Source of the DNA: Ustilago trichophora
Taxonomy: Eukaryota; Basidiomycota; Ustilaginomycetes; Ustilaginales; Ustilaginaceae
Assembly: GCA_900323505.1 (NCBI GenBank)
Contig: OOIN01000008.1
Coordinates: forward strand, 1,194,501 to 1,258,500
Reading direction: 5' to 3'
Length of the DNA stretch: 64,000 nt
The position numbers and the translations under genes were made by a program. Position 1 is the stretch's first letter. Each line of letters begins with the position of its first letter. The notes beneath the pieces were generated by a model, which was given only the letters and a program-made list of their open reading frames with translations, was not told where the DNA came from and made no database searches. Positions 1 through 11,530 of the stretch are shown in pieces.

Positions 1-592
1 GCGGTGTCCTTGGGCGTTTTTCCACGTTGGGAAAGTTGCACACGGGATGTTTGGATGATACTGGAGTACAGTTCACGATTAGCGGGGCAGAGTGCTGTGG
101 ATGGATAGCGAGATGCCGAAGGATGTGGCTTGTTTGTTGAATGGCGGCATACACGAGCTCATCCTCGTCTCTCCATCAGTGCTGCAGAGTCGCAGGTTCC
201 TGACAATGCTCCCTGTCAGCGGCTCCGCATCGGTACAGCTGTGACAGGACGATGCTGAAGAGCAGAGCATATACCATCTCTTGCAGTCGGTTGCTGTAAG
301 TGGATACTCCACCCATCCCCGCAAGCGACGTGGAGCGCAGCATCGTCGCAACTCGAAAGATCATGTACAAGCTCGCCTGGTATACACGTCCATCACTTGT
401 GCCTCCTCAAAGCCGTCTCGTCCTCGGTTGGCAGTGACAGAACAAAAGCCGCACTGTACAGCGTCGATCGACGATTCTTGCCTGTCATGCGAGGATGCAG
501 TAACACAACTCGCAATACTTGGCCAGATTGTGCAGATGCGGAGATACCAGGCGAGCACGATGCTCGACACATGTCACATGTGGACGTCGGTC

Positions 593-595
<3 letters not shown>

Positions 596-630
<35 letters not shown>
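596..630. repeat. Poly-A homopolymer, 35 nt
   Basis: An uninterrupted stretch of 35 A residues on the plus strand, lying outside any recognised gene. Exact length is likely to vary between strains and may be affected by assembly. Confidence 0.95.
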
Positions 631-631
<1 letters not shown>

Positions 632-1483
632 CAGAGCGAAGGTGTACTGTATGCGCAAATTGACATTCCTCGAATTTTCGTCCTCCGGCCACGCGGCTGC
701 ATCTGAAAAAGGCGCGTTGTTGCGTTACAAAGCGGTGCCGATTCGAACACACATCGGGTCTTGATGCAATGTCATCGGGTACTGCAATTGCAGGTAGCTG
801 TGTACAGTCAAAGTCGTCGATCAAACATCTTGGGATCAAGGGGATCAGGGGGATAAGAACATATGCCATATAGACGTGTGCCATGTACGATGAGCTTTGT
901 CGTAAGTTAGGTGCGTGTTCGAGACGAGACGAGCCTGCGGTTGCATGCAAACGATTGGTACAGTCAACTTGCACTTATCGAATATCGACGGGACTGGGGG
1001 AAGAGCATTCAAAATGTGAATTATTTATTTAGTGATAAATAATTTCGGAATTTAAGGTCATTTTAATGCAGAGATAAATATTTATTGACACCCATTCCAG
1101 CCAACAAAAGTGGATCTAACATGACAAAACCTAAAGATCTAACACTATATACGGGGCTCTAACAAATATTGAATACAAATTTATAGATGTATAAGAGAAA
1201 TTGTATAGCAAGATCACATGATCAGTACAAAATCCCGGTAATCATTCAAAGACAGTCCTGGGCCATCTCATTCAATATTTGAAAGATGAAATTATTCAAT
1301 TTTTAGCAGGGCCAAAAAATATCCCGGCCAAAATCCATTCATTGTGTGAAATATTCACCTTTCGAGAGATTCGATAACCGCGAGTTGACTGTAAACCCAT
1401 CACTTGCAAAAGGTATGTATAAATGAAGCAAAGACGCACAAAAAGTGGTCAAAAAAAAGTAACCCTTAGCCCAAAGAAAAACG

Positions 1484-1490
1484 AAAAAAA
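1484..1490 (-). terminator. RNA polymerase III terminator of tRNA-Pro
   Basis: Seven A on the plus strand, read as T7 on the minus strand, lie five bases beyond the 3' end of the tRNA-Pro gene. A run of four or more T in the non-template strand is the standard pol III stop signal. Confidence 0.75.
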
Positions 1491-1495
1491 GAATG

Positions 1496-1604
1496 GGGGC
1501 CAACCCGGAATCGAACCGGGGACCTCTGTCAACTTAGAAATCGCCTTCCTGGAGTGGAGGTGAATACCCTAAGACAGCATAATAAGCCACTATACGATTG
1601 GCCC
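1496..1604 (-). tRNA. tRNA-Pro (anticodon AGG) with a 35-nt intron
   Basis: Read on the minus strand, acceptor arms GGGCCAA and TTGGCCC pair perfectly, and the T arm has CCCGG/CCGGG around the loop TTCGATT. The anticodon stem is CTGTC/GACAG with loop TTAGGGT, giving anticodon AGG for proline. This seven-base loop matches what I recall of the yeast tRNA-Pro(AGG) loop. A 35-nt intron (plus-strand 1532-1566) lies at the canonical 37/38 position. Its CTAA pairs with the TTAG of the anticodon loop, as expected for the bulge-helix-bulge recognised by the tRNA splicing endonuclease. The 5' exon is 1567-1604 and the 3' exon 1496-1531. CCA is not needed in the gene and would be added later. Confidence 0.93.
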
Positions 1605-4600
1605 GCGCACATGAGCATGTAAAATTATTGAATATAGAATCCACTGTAATTATTTAATTTACGTGTTTTTCTAGAAATTCCGCCTCCACTTTGATTTAGA
1701 ATTGGCACTGCCTTGTGTGTGGGGCGGTGACTCTTGGCAGTGCGGGCACAATTGGCACGACCAAAAATCATTTAAGGAAATCGTTCGGGAGAAATCGAGA
1801 CCCTGTCCTTTGGTGCTGGTCACGAACTCGGACAATGTGAACAACGTTGGCACGATAAGGACGTCCTCTTGCCGACAGAAGGAATGATACTGAAGTCAAA
1901 GAGGTCGATGGAGGCGAGAATTGGGGTTGACGCTCCTGATTGGTCCAAGAAAATTTCGGATGTGCGACAAACTACTTTGTGGTCTCGGTTAAGCGATAGT
2001 CGCATGGTTGGGCTTCATGTTTCCCACATTGACGGGCATCGAGTTGGGACTAGCGGCTTTTTCCTGCGGGACCGTGTCCAAAGATTATATAGAGGCGGCT
2101 GCGATCCCGACCACATTCAGCTTGGCAATAACCCCCAAATCTTGCTGCTTGTATAGCAATGAGAGTGAGCATGGACGCTCCAGTGATCCGGTGCAGTGGC
2201 AGCCAGAAAAGGTGGTGGTCGGTCCGATTTGACGCCGGGCTTTGTCTCGCCTAGCATGCCAGCTGCATGTCTTTTCCTTCCGCGGCCAAACGTGTATTCT
2301 CGTAGTTGTTGCACAGTTTACAACATTGTCACCTATTGTTTCCAACAATCATATGGTCGATCGAGTCGCCTAAATGACTTGCACTGTCGGTGACATTGAC
2401 AGTGATAGGTTACAAGAGAGAACAGCAGAGGTCGGATGTGTCTCTGCATCTTCCTCGAGAGAGCCGAAGACGTCTTGCATGATTATGTTTCTTTCTTCAC
2501 TACTTTATTCCTCCCAACACACACAGCCCCACCACGGTGCCGTGCGTTCCGGCGCATCCGCCACATCGGCTGCGAGGCACCTTTTTTCTCATATAGAGGA
2601 CGTGTTCAATCATTCTCGTCGCATGTTGCGGGTGGCATCCGAAGGCGGCACGCGATCGAGAGCACGCACCTTGTCAAAGCGTCGGGGTGCAGCAGGAAGC
2701 CCGAAATAAAGCATAGGGCTTGAACGGGTCTTGCTCGGATCCTGAATTGTGCAACCTTTGGAAAGAGAGAAAAAGTCTGTCTTGGATCTCGCATAAATCG
2801 CCTCCATTGATAGCGTTTCGGAAACGCAAAAGCAGGACGAGAATGGTGCCAGTGTTTGTGGCAAATGACCGGTCCCTACGGATGTCACACAATCAGAGAC
2901 GGCTACGTTGTCGTGACTGTATGCGCGCGCTGACTCTCTGCCAGCACCAAAATACTTACAGTAGTGCGATGTGACCCGAAAGGGGAACCAAAGTAGTCGC
3001 CTCACTTTTTCCTTAGCGGCTGCCGCTTTGGTCCATCTGACGTTCGTGCAGCCACACTCATTCACCGAGGTGTGACCGAGACAAGATAGCAACGTTTAAC
3101 TCGACGGCCGCTCCCTCCTGACGACGACACTTATTACAGCCTCGAATTGAATCCAGTCACCGAGGTTCGATCCTGCAACGGCTTGGTCTGATTACGAGAA
3201 ACCGTCACACGGAGCCTTGTGAAAGCACGCGCAATCGTCGACATGGCCTGATTGCATTGAGCTCCGGCGATGCGTTGTGGGAAAAAAAGAGACGGCATCT
3301 GGCTGCAGAATCCCCACAACGGCAGTGCGGCTTTAGTTACTTGAAAGCATGTACGACCGACAGCTCGACTCTGCAGGATATGATTTGGAGCAGAGGCAAG
3401 GAACGCGAGCCTTTCCCACATCACAGCACAGCGCAGCACAACCTTTGTGGGGCCGACGCTGTAATTGCACGTTCTCAACTATGCGAGCCACCTACCAACC
3501 TATCGTTCGAGCTCGTTGTTGTCGTGACAGGAAGCGCAACAAGTGCAAATGCAAAAGAGTGAACGAAAGCAAATCAAGACCCCAAGACCCAGGCCGAAGA
3601 TCAATCAGATCGGACAAGCAGCAGCCGCGCAATTCTTCTCACAATGTCAAGCAGCAAGAGTAAAAGCAAGAGGCGCTTATCTGACCGGATCTCATAGGCA
3701 CCATTGCAGTCAAAGATTGTGAGCGCAGCAGTTTGTGGCTGCTCTCTCGATTCTCTCAGCGTCTCGGAAGGGAGAGGAGGAGATCTTTGTTCTGAATCAC
3801 ACCTCGTTTGATCGAAGCGAGGTGCAGCAAGCTGCAGTTCATGGCAGCTGGGCTTCAAAAAAGGAAGGAGACGAAAAAAAAAAGAAAAAAAAAAAACAAA
3901 ACAAAAAAACAAAAAACGGGGGGAGCAAAGAAGGAAAAGAAAGAAGAACAATCGGCTCATGCTCTTTTGACACCGGAGCTTTGCTGTCTGCATCCTCAGC
4001 CCTTCTCTAGATGGAGTGTCTTGGGCGCTGCACTGAATGCCCCTATCTATGGCAACGACTGGACTGTAGAAGAGCATGAACTGCAAATACCATGACAAGC
4101 ACTGCTCACGATGCTCTTTGCTATTGAATCGGTTGTCATGCCAACTTCAGTATATAGGAGAACAAACATGCCAGAGCAGCGGCCCTTATGCTTTCGTTGC
4201 ATTGTCTTGTTGTTCGAGCCGATGCCAACCAAACAACCGGACAAATGATGTTGGCACTCTCATCTAGAGTGCAACGTCGCACACGATGCCTGATACGGTA
4301 CCGCAACTTTTTCGAAGCAGACAGAGAAGCAGATACACGAGATCTGTGCAACCTGCGAGATCCACACACACTTCTAGAGGAAGGAACCGTTCAGAAGAGA
4401 CAGTAGACAAATATAAAATAAATCAATAAAAAAAAAGAAAAAGAAAATAGAGCTGATCCATCCAGTACAAACGTGCAGACTCTAGCGCCAATGTGTCAGT
4501 GCTCGATGGCATGGTCAAAAGACCCTTTTTTATTTTTATTTTTATTTATTTATTTATTTTTTTTTCACCCAAATTCAAAATTCAAGGGGACTTCGCGGAC

Positions 4601-5489
4601 ATGGCGTGTCTCTGTGTTGCAGTCTCTGCACAACTGCGCACAGAACCCAACACTCACACAACGACAACTCGCACACACACACACACACACTTGTGGTGCG
4701 TCTGTTTCAGAACCGACAGAAGAGATCCCTCTCAGTGTCTTGAAGCAACGATTGCAAGCAATTCTTACACAGAGGACTCAATCCTTCCTCTTCGGGATTC
4801 TTCACCCTTTCCTTTTGGACGCTGTCACCTGGTCATATCTCACTCCTTTCTTCTCTGCTGTCACTCGTTGCTTGTCGACTTCTCCCAACCAACCAACCAA
4901 CGGACCGACCGAACCAACCACCATCAAATCCCTGCGATCATAATCATCCCATCCACGCCGCCGCCGGGCCTCTTGTCACTCTCTCATCCCCTTGATTACC
5001 CGTCCATTCTCACGCACCCTCCTGTCCGCACTTCAACTTTCGCTGTCTCGCTGCCTTCTCTCGTCTCATCTCGGTCTCTTACAACATCGTCAAGCTACAT
5101 CGGACAAGTGGCTGCCATCGACAGCGAGCGCAACTCACATCCCACGCCCCACACTCTGTGCCGCTCTCATCCTCGAGTTCCACGACGCCTCATTGTACAG
5201 AGCCGCTTGTTGCTCTCCAAATCGGACCAAATCCCCGCTGTTTCATTCCGCGATACCCGCAACCAGGCTTGAAAACGTTTCATCCTCGATCAGGCCTGAG
5301 ATGCGCTGCTAAATCTCAAACGACAGCTCGCATCCATTCACGCAGGTACAGGTGTGCCGCACTCCATCACCAACCCTACCAAACGGTACAGCCGCTCAAT
5401 CCCAGACTGTCGCGCTCTTTTCTGTCACTCTAGCTATCACTAGGCTTGCTCTGCATCACCAATTTCACCTCGCTCGAATCATCGACAAG
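1605..5489. other. Intergenic region and leader of the Kelch/BTB gene
   Basis: No recognisable gene. Several open stretches of 60-160 codons exist on both strands, but none shows a domain, signal peptide or family resemblance. An A-rich block at about 3877-3920 is followed by a TTTA/TTTTA-rich block (4525-4565) and a short CA repeat (about 4673-4690). From about 4780 to the ATG at 5490 the plus strand is strongly pyrimidine-rich with CTCTC and CCAACCAACC words. This looks like the promoter and 5' leader of the downstream gene, as seen before several other genes in this window. Confidence 0.5.
4525..4565. repeat. TTTA/TTTTA microsatellite
   Basis: A run of TTTTTA and TTTA units ending in a T9 stretch on the plus strand, in the region upstream of the Kelch/BTB gene. 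Confidence 0.85.
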
Positions 5490-8400
5490 ATGCATCCCTC
5501 CATCGCAAACCTGTCTTCCCGGCTCCATCTTTGCTCCGGCGACGTCCCACCACCTCTTGTAGGTGCCTCAGCTACGCTTGTCGAGCCAACGCACAATGGC
5601 ACCGCAAGAGGCGCACAAGTCTACCTCTTTGGAGGTCGACTCGTCAGCAGCCGTCGTATGGTCAACACGCTCTATCGTCTCGACCTCGACGAGATGAAGT
5701 GGTCCAGGCTCACCCCTGGCACCAAACCCAAGCCTGGCTCCTCTGATGCATCTCAACAGCCGCAACCGCGCTACTTTCACTCGGCTGATCTCTGGAATGA
5801 CAAGATCGTCTTCTTTGGCGGCATGGGCTACTCGCAACGTCTCCAAGACCCTCAGTCCGGCGCACCTGCTGAAGAGCTGTGCGTGCTCGACGAACTGCTA
5901 GCTTTCGACCTCACTTCGCAACAGTGGGACTACACCTTCGACGTGGCATCGCATCGCTCCACCACCGAAAGTGAACAAGCCTCCAGCTCCCAGACAAACA
6001 CGCTGCAGCCTGCCCCTCGATACGCCCATCTCTCCTCCTTGTCCGGCGACGTTCTTTCCATCATTGGCGGTCAGAACCTCGCCAACCAGTACGTCGAGTC
6101 TATCAACCTCTTCAGTTTGTCTACGAACAAGTGGATCGGTGCGCAGCGCTTCCGAAAACAGTGTGGAAGCTATCGCTCGCTAGCTGTGGGCGCCAAGAGC
6201 CTCTTCAAGGACGGCGAAAAGGCCAAGTGCTATCCTCGTGCCAAGGATCCATTGAACAGCGCAGATGGTTCCGGCAGTACTCCAGTCTCTCATACCAGCG
6301 CACCGACTCCTCTCAACGGCACTGCGGCTCAGAATGGTGAGGCAGTAGACAAGTCCGGCAAGGTCGAGCAGAACCCGCTTCCAATGAGCTGCAAACCCGT
6401 GTCGGACCAGGCACTGCCCGTCTACCTCTACTCGAACTACAACTTTACCGACGTCCGAAGAGAGCTCGAAGTGCTCACCCTTCGAGGCGACACTGATGCT
6501 ACTGCTGCCTCGGAAGCAGACAAGCTCCAGCAGCGTGCTCGCAGTGCCTCCAACGCTTCCCAGGAGTCTGCCCTCGACGTTGAAGGACCCCTGACACCCT
6601 CGCAAGCAGCATCTTCGTCATCCTCTGGGCCCTTCGTCTCGATGGAAGACCGCTCGCATCACATGGGCGGCGTCACGTTACCTCCGGGACTTCGCTTCCC
6701 AACAGGCGCACTCCTCGGACCCTACCTACTCATCTCCGGCACCTACCTGGCCAACGCGACGCAGAGCTTCTCCATCTGGGCTCTTCACCTGCCCACCATG
6801 GTCTGGTCCAGGATCGAGTCGGGCTCGGCTCTCTCGACCGGAAGCTGGAACCGCGCGCTTCTGTGGCCCGGCAAGAATCGACTCGTAGTCGTCGGACACA
6901 AGGAGAGGGATCTCGTCAGCGACTACAATCACCGCCAGACCAACTGGGACCACGTTGTGGTGCTCGAGCTCGAGGCGTGGGGCATCTACCAGCCTCCGTT
7001 CTCGATGCTATCAGAACCAGCAGTCCAACTGGGTCTCGACAAGCTTGCGGCAACCGCACCATCCGCCATGGCCTCGGCACAGGCGCTTGCACGTGGCAGC
7101 GGCGTACTCAAGCCATCGACAGACGGCAATGCATCCGCGCCATCGACAGACGAGGCAGGAGCCAATCTGGATCAAGACATGGGAGCACTCATCCTCGGCG
7201 GTCGAGGCGACTTTGAGATCGTTTGCTCTGATGGTCTCAGAATCGGCTGCGACCGTGCTATCCTCGAAGCGCGCTGGCCCTGGTTCAAGGCCAAGATGGA
7301 CGAGTTTCGCAAAAAGGCACGACGCACCCTTCGCATCGCCTACCCAGCGGCGCATGAGCAGTTCGGTTTGGGCATCATTCCAGAGGACATTGCCGAGTTC
7401 CTAGCAGAAGAAGACGACGAAGACGAGCCCGTGGATCCTCTCGTAGTACCTACGGCCAGCAAGGATGGAACGCAAGCCGAAAAGCAGAAGCTCAGGGACC
7501 CGCGCTTCCAGCCTCGCCACCTTCAGATCTCGGAACCTTCCCCCGTAGTGCTCGCACTGCTTCAATTCGTCTACACGCTGCGAATCTGCACGGCCCTCCA
7601 GCGACACCCTGCCGTGGTGTGCGCGCTCATGGTGCTCGCAAGGACGTACAACATGGAAGATCTTGCCTCCTGGGCACGCCATGCCGCCCACGTTGCCCTC
7701 GCAGATGATCTCAACCCCAAGGCCTCTTCGGCATCGGCTCGTCACGGAGATGCGCTCTCGCCGTCGTCATCCATCACCCACGCTATCGACTCGTCGGAAA
7801 GCGGCGGAATGGAGCTCTTCCGTCCCGCTGAGTCGCTCGGACTTCACCCTGAAGAGAGACATCGCCTCGCTGTCTGCCTGTACGAAGCGGCTTCGCTTTG
7901 CGGTTGTGAGGGTCTGCAAATTCGTGCCTTGCGCGTCGTCATGGCCATCGCTCGCTGGCTGCAGAAGCACGGTGCTGGCCCGGGCGCGGGCGGCGGAAGT
8001 GGCGCTGGTCTCGAGAAGCAAGGTCAGGGACGAGGTGAGGGCCCTTCTCGTGATCGATCGGACCCTTCTGCTCGTTACGGTGGCGGCAGCAACGGTGCAG
8101 GTAGCACTCACTCGGCTGCTAATCAGTATCGTACGATGTCGAGCTCAAACTACCGCGCAGCAGCCGGTAGCATTTTGAGCGCTGCCTCATCTCCTATGCT
8201 CCAAATGCCATCGCCTGTACCGTCCATGTCGCGTGCTGGATCGGACACCGCCAGCTCGCATGGTCCATTGACTCCCAACTCGATCTACCAAAGCTTCTTG
8301 GACCGTCGAGGCGATTCGTTCTCGTCTTCGACCGATGCTCCTTCTAGCGGCAGCGCTCTTGCATACCTGAACGAAGTCGAGTCACTCGATGACCAAGAGG

Positions 8401-9692
8401 CTCCTGACTTCCGCAAACTAGCATCGGTTCAAGGCTTCTCGGGAAGCAGGATGGAAAAGTATGCTCTTGCCTTGTCCTCGCAGGAGCCTCCGAGCCGCAT
8501 TACAGTCTCTGCCGCAACGCCTTCAACGATGGCCCCTGCAGTAAGCGAGGTCGAAGCACCAGAAGCACCCAGCTCGACAAGCACTCGTAAGCGCTTCAGC
8601 CTGTTCGGCCGCAACACAACCTCGAACACGCCCAGTCTTCCAGAAGCACCGACCTTCGAGCAGCCACGCGCCGGCAGCTCACTTGGCTTTGATGGCACCT
8701 CGATCGGCAGCGAGACCCTCCAAGTGCATCCTCAAGAGCAACAGAGTGCCTCCCTGCTCGATCGTCGTGCTAGTGCCAGTCCCATTGTTGGGGCAGGCTC
8801 AAGCCAGCTCCCATCATTACTTCTGTCGAGCGACGACTGGTCGAACCGATTCAAGCTTCCGCGCCACTCGATTGCATCGCGCGAAGCAAGCGCGACCAGT
8901 GCAGCGTCGTCGGCGCTCAACTCGCCTGCACTGACGATGGACCCAAAGCGAAGACACTTGCAGACATCGGCTGCATCGTCTCCTGCCAGCGAGCAGTTCC
9001 CAGTCAACTCGTACGGCCCTCGATCGGAGCAAGATCAGGTTTCGCGCTCGGCATCGCAGCATAGCTTGTCGACGGATGCGAGTGCTGCCACCACCAGCTT
9101 GCACCGAAGTGACTCGAACGCGAGCCGCCACGTCGCTACGCCGCTTGCCGGAATCGAGATCTCGAAGGATGTGACGCACTTGTCATCCAAGGAGATTGCC
9201 AAACTGGAAAAAGAGGAGCGCAAGCGTCTTGAGAAGGAAGAGAAGCAGCGCAAAAAAGCCGAAAAGGCCGAGTACAAGCGACTGGCTGCCGAAGCGGTAT
9301 TCGGTCCCAAGGGCAGTGCGGGTCCGACACCAGCCCCGGCATCGAGCGATTTTGCCATGTATACCGCTGGAGGAACCGGTGGTGAGGACTCGACAGGCGC
9401 CTCCTCCTCTCGTCGCTCTTCGGAACCATCTGACTCGCGATCAGGCACCAGCACTGCGAGCCCTCGAACGGGCAGCAGTCTCCGAACGGCCTACAGCCCG
9501 CGCTCGCCAGCTACCACGGCGCCGGCCAAGAGAGGAGAATGGTCGGTCACCACAGCGACTACTGCCAGCCCATGGTTTAGTGCACCACCACCGATGATGG
9601 GTCCGCCTGGTCTCAAGTCCATGCCCAAGGGCAACCGTAGCGTCAACTCGTTGAACGGACGAAGCTCGGCCAAGACTCGATTGACGTCTTGA
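5490..9692 (+). CDS. Kelch-repeat and BTB-domain protein, Ral2-like
   Basis: 1400 residues. Residues about 20-215 hold Kelch-type units with the pattern of hydrophobic strand, GG pair, then aromatic and Trp (for example VYLFGG and KIVFFGG, each followed later by a W). A further propeller-like section follows at about 398-510. A BTB/POZ-like domain begins near residue 567 (DFEIVCSDG, then IGCDRAILEARWPWF) and runs to about 733, followed by a helical BACK-like part. The rest is Ser-rich, probably disordered, with a charged Lys/Glu coiled coil near 1227-1265. Kelch repeats combined with a BTB domain recall Schizosaccharomyces pombe Ral2, a Ras1-pathway protein acting in mating and cell shape; that link is inference. 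The start at 5490 follows a pyrimidine-rich leader; an in-frame ATG at 5352 lies 46 codons upstream in unconserved-looking sequence. Confidence 0.75.
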   Translation: MHPSIANLSSRLHLCSGDVPPPLVGASATLVEPTHNGTARGAQVYLFGGRLVSSRRMVNTLYRLDLDEMKWSRLTPGTKPKPGSSDASQQPQPRYFHSADLWNDKIVFFGGMGYSQRLQDPQSGAPAEELCVLDELLAFDLTSQQWDYTFDVASHRSTTESEQASSSQTNTLQPAPRYAHLSSLSGDVLSIIGGQNLANQYVESINLFSLSTNKWIGAQRFRKQCGSYRSLAVGAKSLFKDGEKAKCYPRAKDPLNSADGSGSTPVSHTSAPTPLNGTAAQNGEAVDKSGKVEQNPLPMSCKPVSDQALPVYLYSNYNFTDVRRELEVLTLRGDTDATAASEADKLQQRARSASNASQESALDVEGPLTPSQAASSSSSGPFVSMEDRSHHMGGVTLPPGLRFPTGALLGPYLLISGTYLANATQSFSIWALHLPTMVWSRIESGSALSTGSWNRALLWPGKNRLVVVGHKERDLVSDYNHRQTNWDHVVVLELEAWGIYQPPFSMLSEPAVQLGLDKLAATAPSAMASAQALARGSGVLKPSTDGNASAPSTDEAGANLDQDMGALILGGRGDFEIVCSDGLRIGCDRAILEARWPWFKAKMDEFRKKARRTLRIAYPAAHEQFGLGIIPEDIAEFLAEEDDEDEPVDPLVVPTASKDGTQAEKQKLRDPRFQPRHLQISEPSPVVLALLQFVYTLRICTALQRHPAVVCALMVLARTYNMEDLASWARHAAHVALADDLNPKASSASARHGDALSPSSSITHAIDSSESGGMELFRPAESLGLHPEERHRLAVCLYEAASLCGCEGLQIRALRVVMAIARWLQKHGAGPGAGGGSGAGLEKQGQGRGEGPSRDRSDPSARYGGGSNGAGSTHSAANQYRTMSSSNYRAAAGSILSAASSPMLQMPSPVPSMSRAGSDTASSHGPLTPNSIYQSFLDRRGDSFSSSTDAPSSGSALAYLNEVESLDDQEAPDFRKLASVQGFSGSRMEKYALALSSQEPPSRITVSAATPSTMAPAVSEVEAPEAPSSTSTRKRFSLFGRNTTSNTPSLPEAPTFEQPRAGSSLGFDGTSIGSETLQVHPQEQQSASLLDRRASASPIVGAGSSQLPSLLLSSDDWSNRFKLPRHSIASREASATSAASSALNSPALTMDPKRRHLQTSAASSPASEQFPVNSYGPRSEQDQVSRSASQHSLSTDASAATTSLHRSDSNASRHVATPLAGIEISKDVTHLSSKEIAKLEKEERKRLEKEEKQRKKAEKAEYKRLAAEAVFGPKGSAGPTPAPASSDFAMYTAGGTGGEDSTGASSSRRSSEPSDSRSGTSTASPRTGSSLRTAYSPRSPATTAPAKRGEWSVTTATTASPWFSAPPPMMGPPGLKSMPKGNRSVNSLNGRSSAKTRLTS

Positions 9693-10235
9693 GCTATGAG
9701 ATGTGGCCTGATCGGACCTGATCTCAGAGAATTAACACTATACCACAATGAATCGATTCCAACTGATCTTGACAAAGCTTGTGTGCGAAAGACCTGAGCT
9801 GGCCAATTTGAAAATCGCATGGCCCTCCTAAGCAAAAACTGCAGAGAGCGGGGGACGTCGATCCGGCATGAGTATGGCAGAAGCGAAGAGGCTTACAGAC
9901 GCGACAGCCCGAGCGTGCGCGAGCCGAGCGATCGCCGAAGCGAACGACACATGAGGAGATGATTCCCGCATAGAGCAGCGAGAGGAGGGCATGTTCGGGT
10001 ATGTACCACAAAGATGGTTTGAGACGTCCACGTTCCCACCTGACTGGCACGTTACCCTTTTGGCAAGCCGAGGGAAAAAACAAAATTGGCCGATCGTGAT
10101 TGTGAGTGGAGGGAACGTGGGACAAATACCGACTCACTCTGTGACCATTCCGTAATGCCACCGCTCTCCATCAAGCGTTGTACCGCTGATGCTGTGCTGC
10201 ATCTGTCACGATAGCAATGGCATCAAGTGTTCAAT

Positions 10236-10272
<37 letters not shown>

Positions 10273-11530
10273 CAGTGGTTCAAGAAAGCTGGGAAGGAGA
10301 GAGAGAGAGAAATACACACGATTGATTGCGTGACACACGGAGAGATCTGTGCTGTAGCCTGTTGCAGTGCACACATGCCTTTGCAGGGTTTCATTCTCGA
10401 GACAGATGTTGTCGTGCCGCTCCTTTCATCTTGGAGAGCAGGACGATTAGCAACAATTTGATGAGAGCTCGATCTATTAGGTTAAGATCAAGACACAGAC
10501 CGCCACATCATTTGCTGTCAAGTGATGAAGCACAGGCTTCTTGACAAAGCTCCGATTCAATTTGACTCCGCGGCCGCTGCTGAAGACCCCACACAGACGC
10601 AGACATCCAAGTCGGGCTCTGCTTGACACTGTCGCGACCATATCGGGGTACCGTCGCGGTCAATTTTGTTGCTTTGTCTCGCGGTGAAATTCAGAGTCGG
10701 CAAACACTGTCCAGATGAATCTCAAGCAATCCTCTAGGATCGCTTGCTTATCATCCGTGACGAGCCGAATGGTCATGCTGTCACGCTGTGCTGTAACATA
10801 GATATCCCCGATCAGTTGTGTCACGTAAGACCCTCGAGGACACGAGCGAGACAGCTGCACGCTTGCCGATCCTCTTTGCGCTGCTTGTATAAAAAATATA
10901 TATTTTTTAATTTCAGAATTTTTTTTTTTTAAACTCCATTTTGGCAGTGGGCAGTAGGCAGTTGGACAGTACGGCAAGAGAAGTAAAAAGGGTCGTGGGC
11001 GTACAGTCACAAAGACAGAGACTCAAGCTGCAAGGGCGCGCGCGGTGTTTGTGCACTTTGTCTGTGTCTCGCCCACATCCAAATTGGCAAGCAAATTGCT
11101 CGCTATCTTTCGATACCACAACTCCTCCACCATCTTCAACACCATCATCGACCATCATCACCATCATCACCGCCATTATTCATTTTCCATTTCATCGCAT
11201 TCACCCGTTCAGCACCGTCACACGTGCTGCTTGCCCCCACCCGCGCCATTCGCACAGTTGGCTGTGACCTTCTCTTGCGCATCTTCTTCCTCATAATCAG
11301 CACTCCTTCCCCACCACCACGTTGACCCACCACAGCAACCAGCACCGTTCTGGCCGGCCCGACCCAACCGTACCGACGCTTATCCACAACACTCGGAAGC
11401 ACCATCTCCTCTTCATCTAATAATGGTCTTTGCGTAGCTCCTTGCAACTCCATAGCAGCGTTTCCTGGCGTGCCCACTCAGTCGTGAGGCGGGGGATTAC
11501 TATCGGTCGGCATTGGTTCTTGCTATCCTC
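9693..11530. other. Intergenic region between Kelch/BTB gene and Kcs1-like gene
   Basis: No recognisable gene. It contains an exact CAG repeat at 10237-10269 and an A/T-rich stretch at about 10888-10932. From about 11100 to 11530 there is a CA/CT-rich leader with several CACCATCA words, typical of the 5' regions in this window. Open stretches on the minus strand (for example 9724-10161) show no protein-like features. Confidence 0.5.
10237..10269. repeat. (CAG)11 trinucleotide repeat
   Basis: Eleven perfect CAG units followed by TAG CAG. It lies in non-coding sequence between two genes, so it does not encode a polyglutamine tract in any recognised gene. Confidence 0.95.

Larger units (their letters stand above)
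1..1495. other. Gene-poor region with poly-A tract and AT-rich patch
   Basis: No open reading frame here looks like a protein. Positions 596-630 are an uninterrupted run of 35 A. From about 1010 to 1480 the base composition becomes clearly more AT-rich than the rest of the window (many TTTATT, AATAAT and ATAAAT words), in contrast to the balanced, GC-leaning genic sequence elsewhere. The AT-rich patch sits directly beside a tRNA gene, where fungal LTR elements often insert, so a decayed transposon remnant is possible, but no terminal repeats or reverse transcriptase fragments were recognised. Confidence 0.5.

Noticed and set aside
281..974. Open frames across the A35 run (poly-Lys or poly-Phe proteins)
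   Set aside because: They exist only because a homopolymer lacks stops; flanking sequence is not protein-like.
1560..1604. TTAGGG-like word suggesting telomere sequence
   Set aside because: It is the anticodon loop of tRNA-Pro(AGG), present once, not a tandem telomere repeat.
10206..10394. CAG repeat as a polyglutamine or polycysteine coding tract
   Set aside because: No surrounding frame has protein-like character; it lies between two genes.
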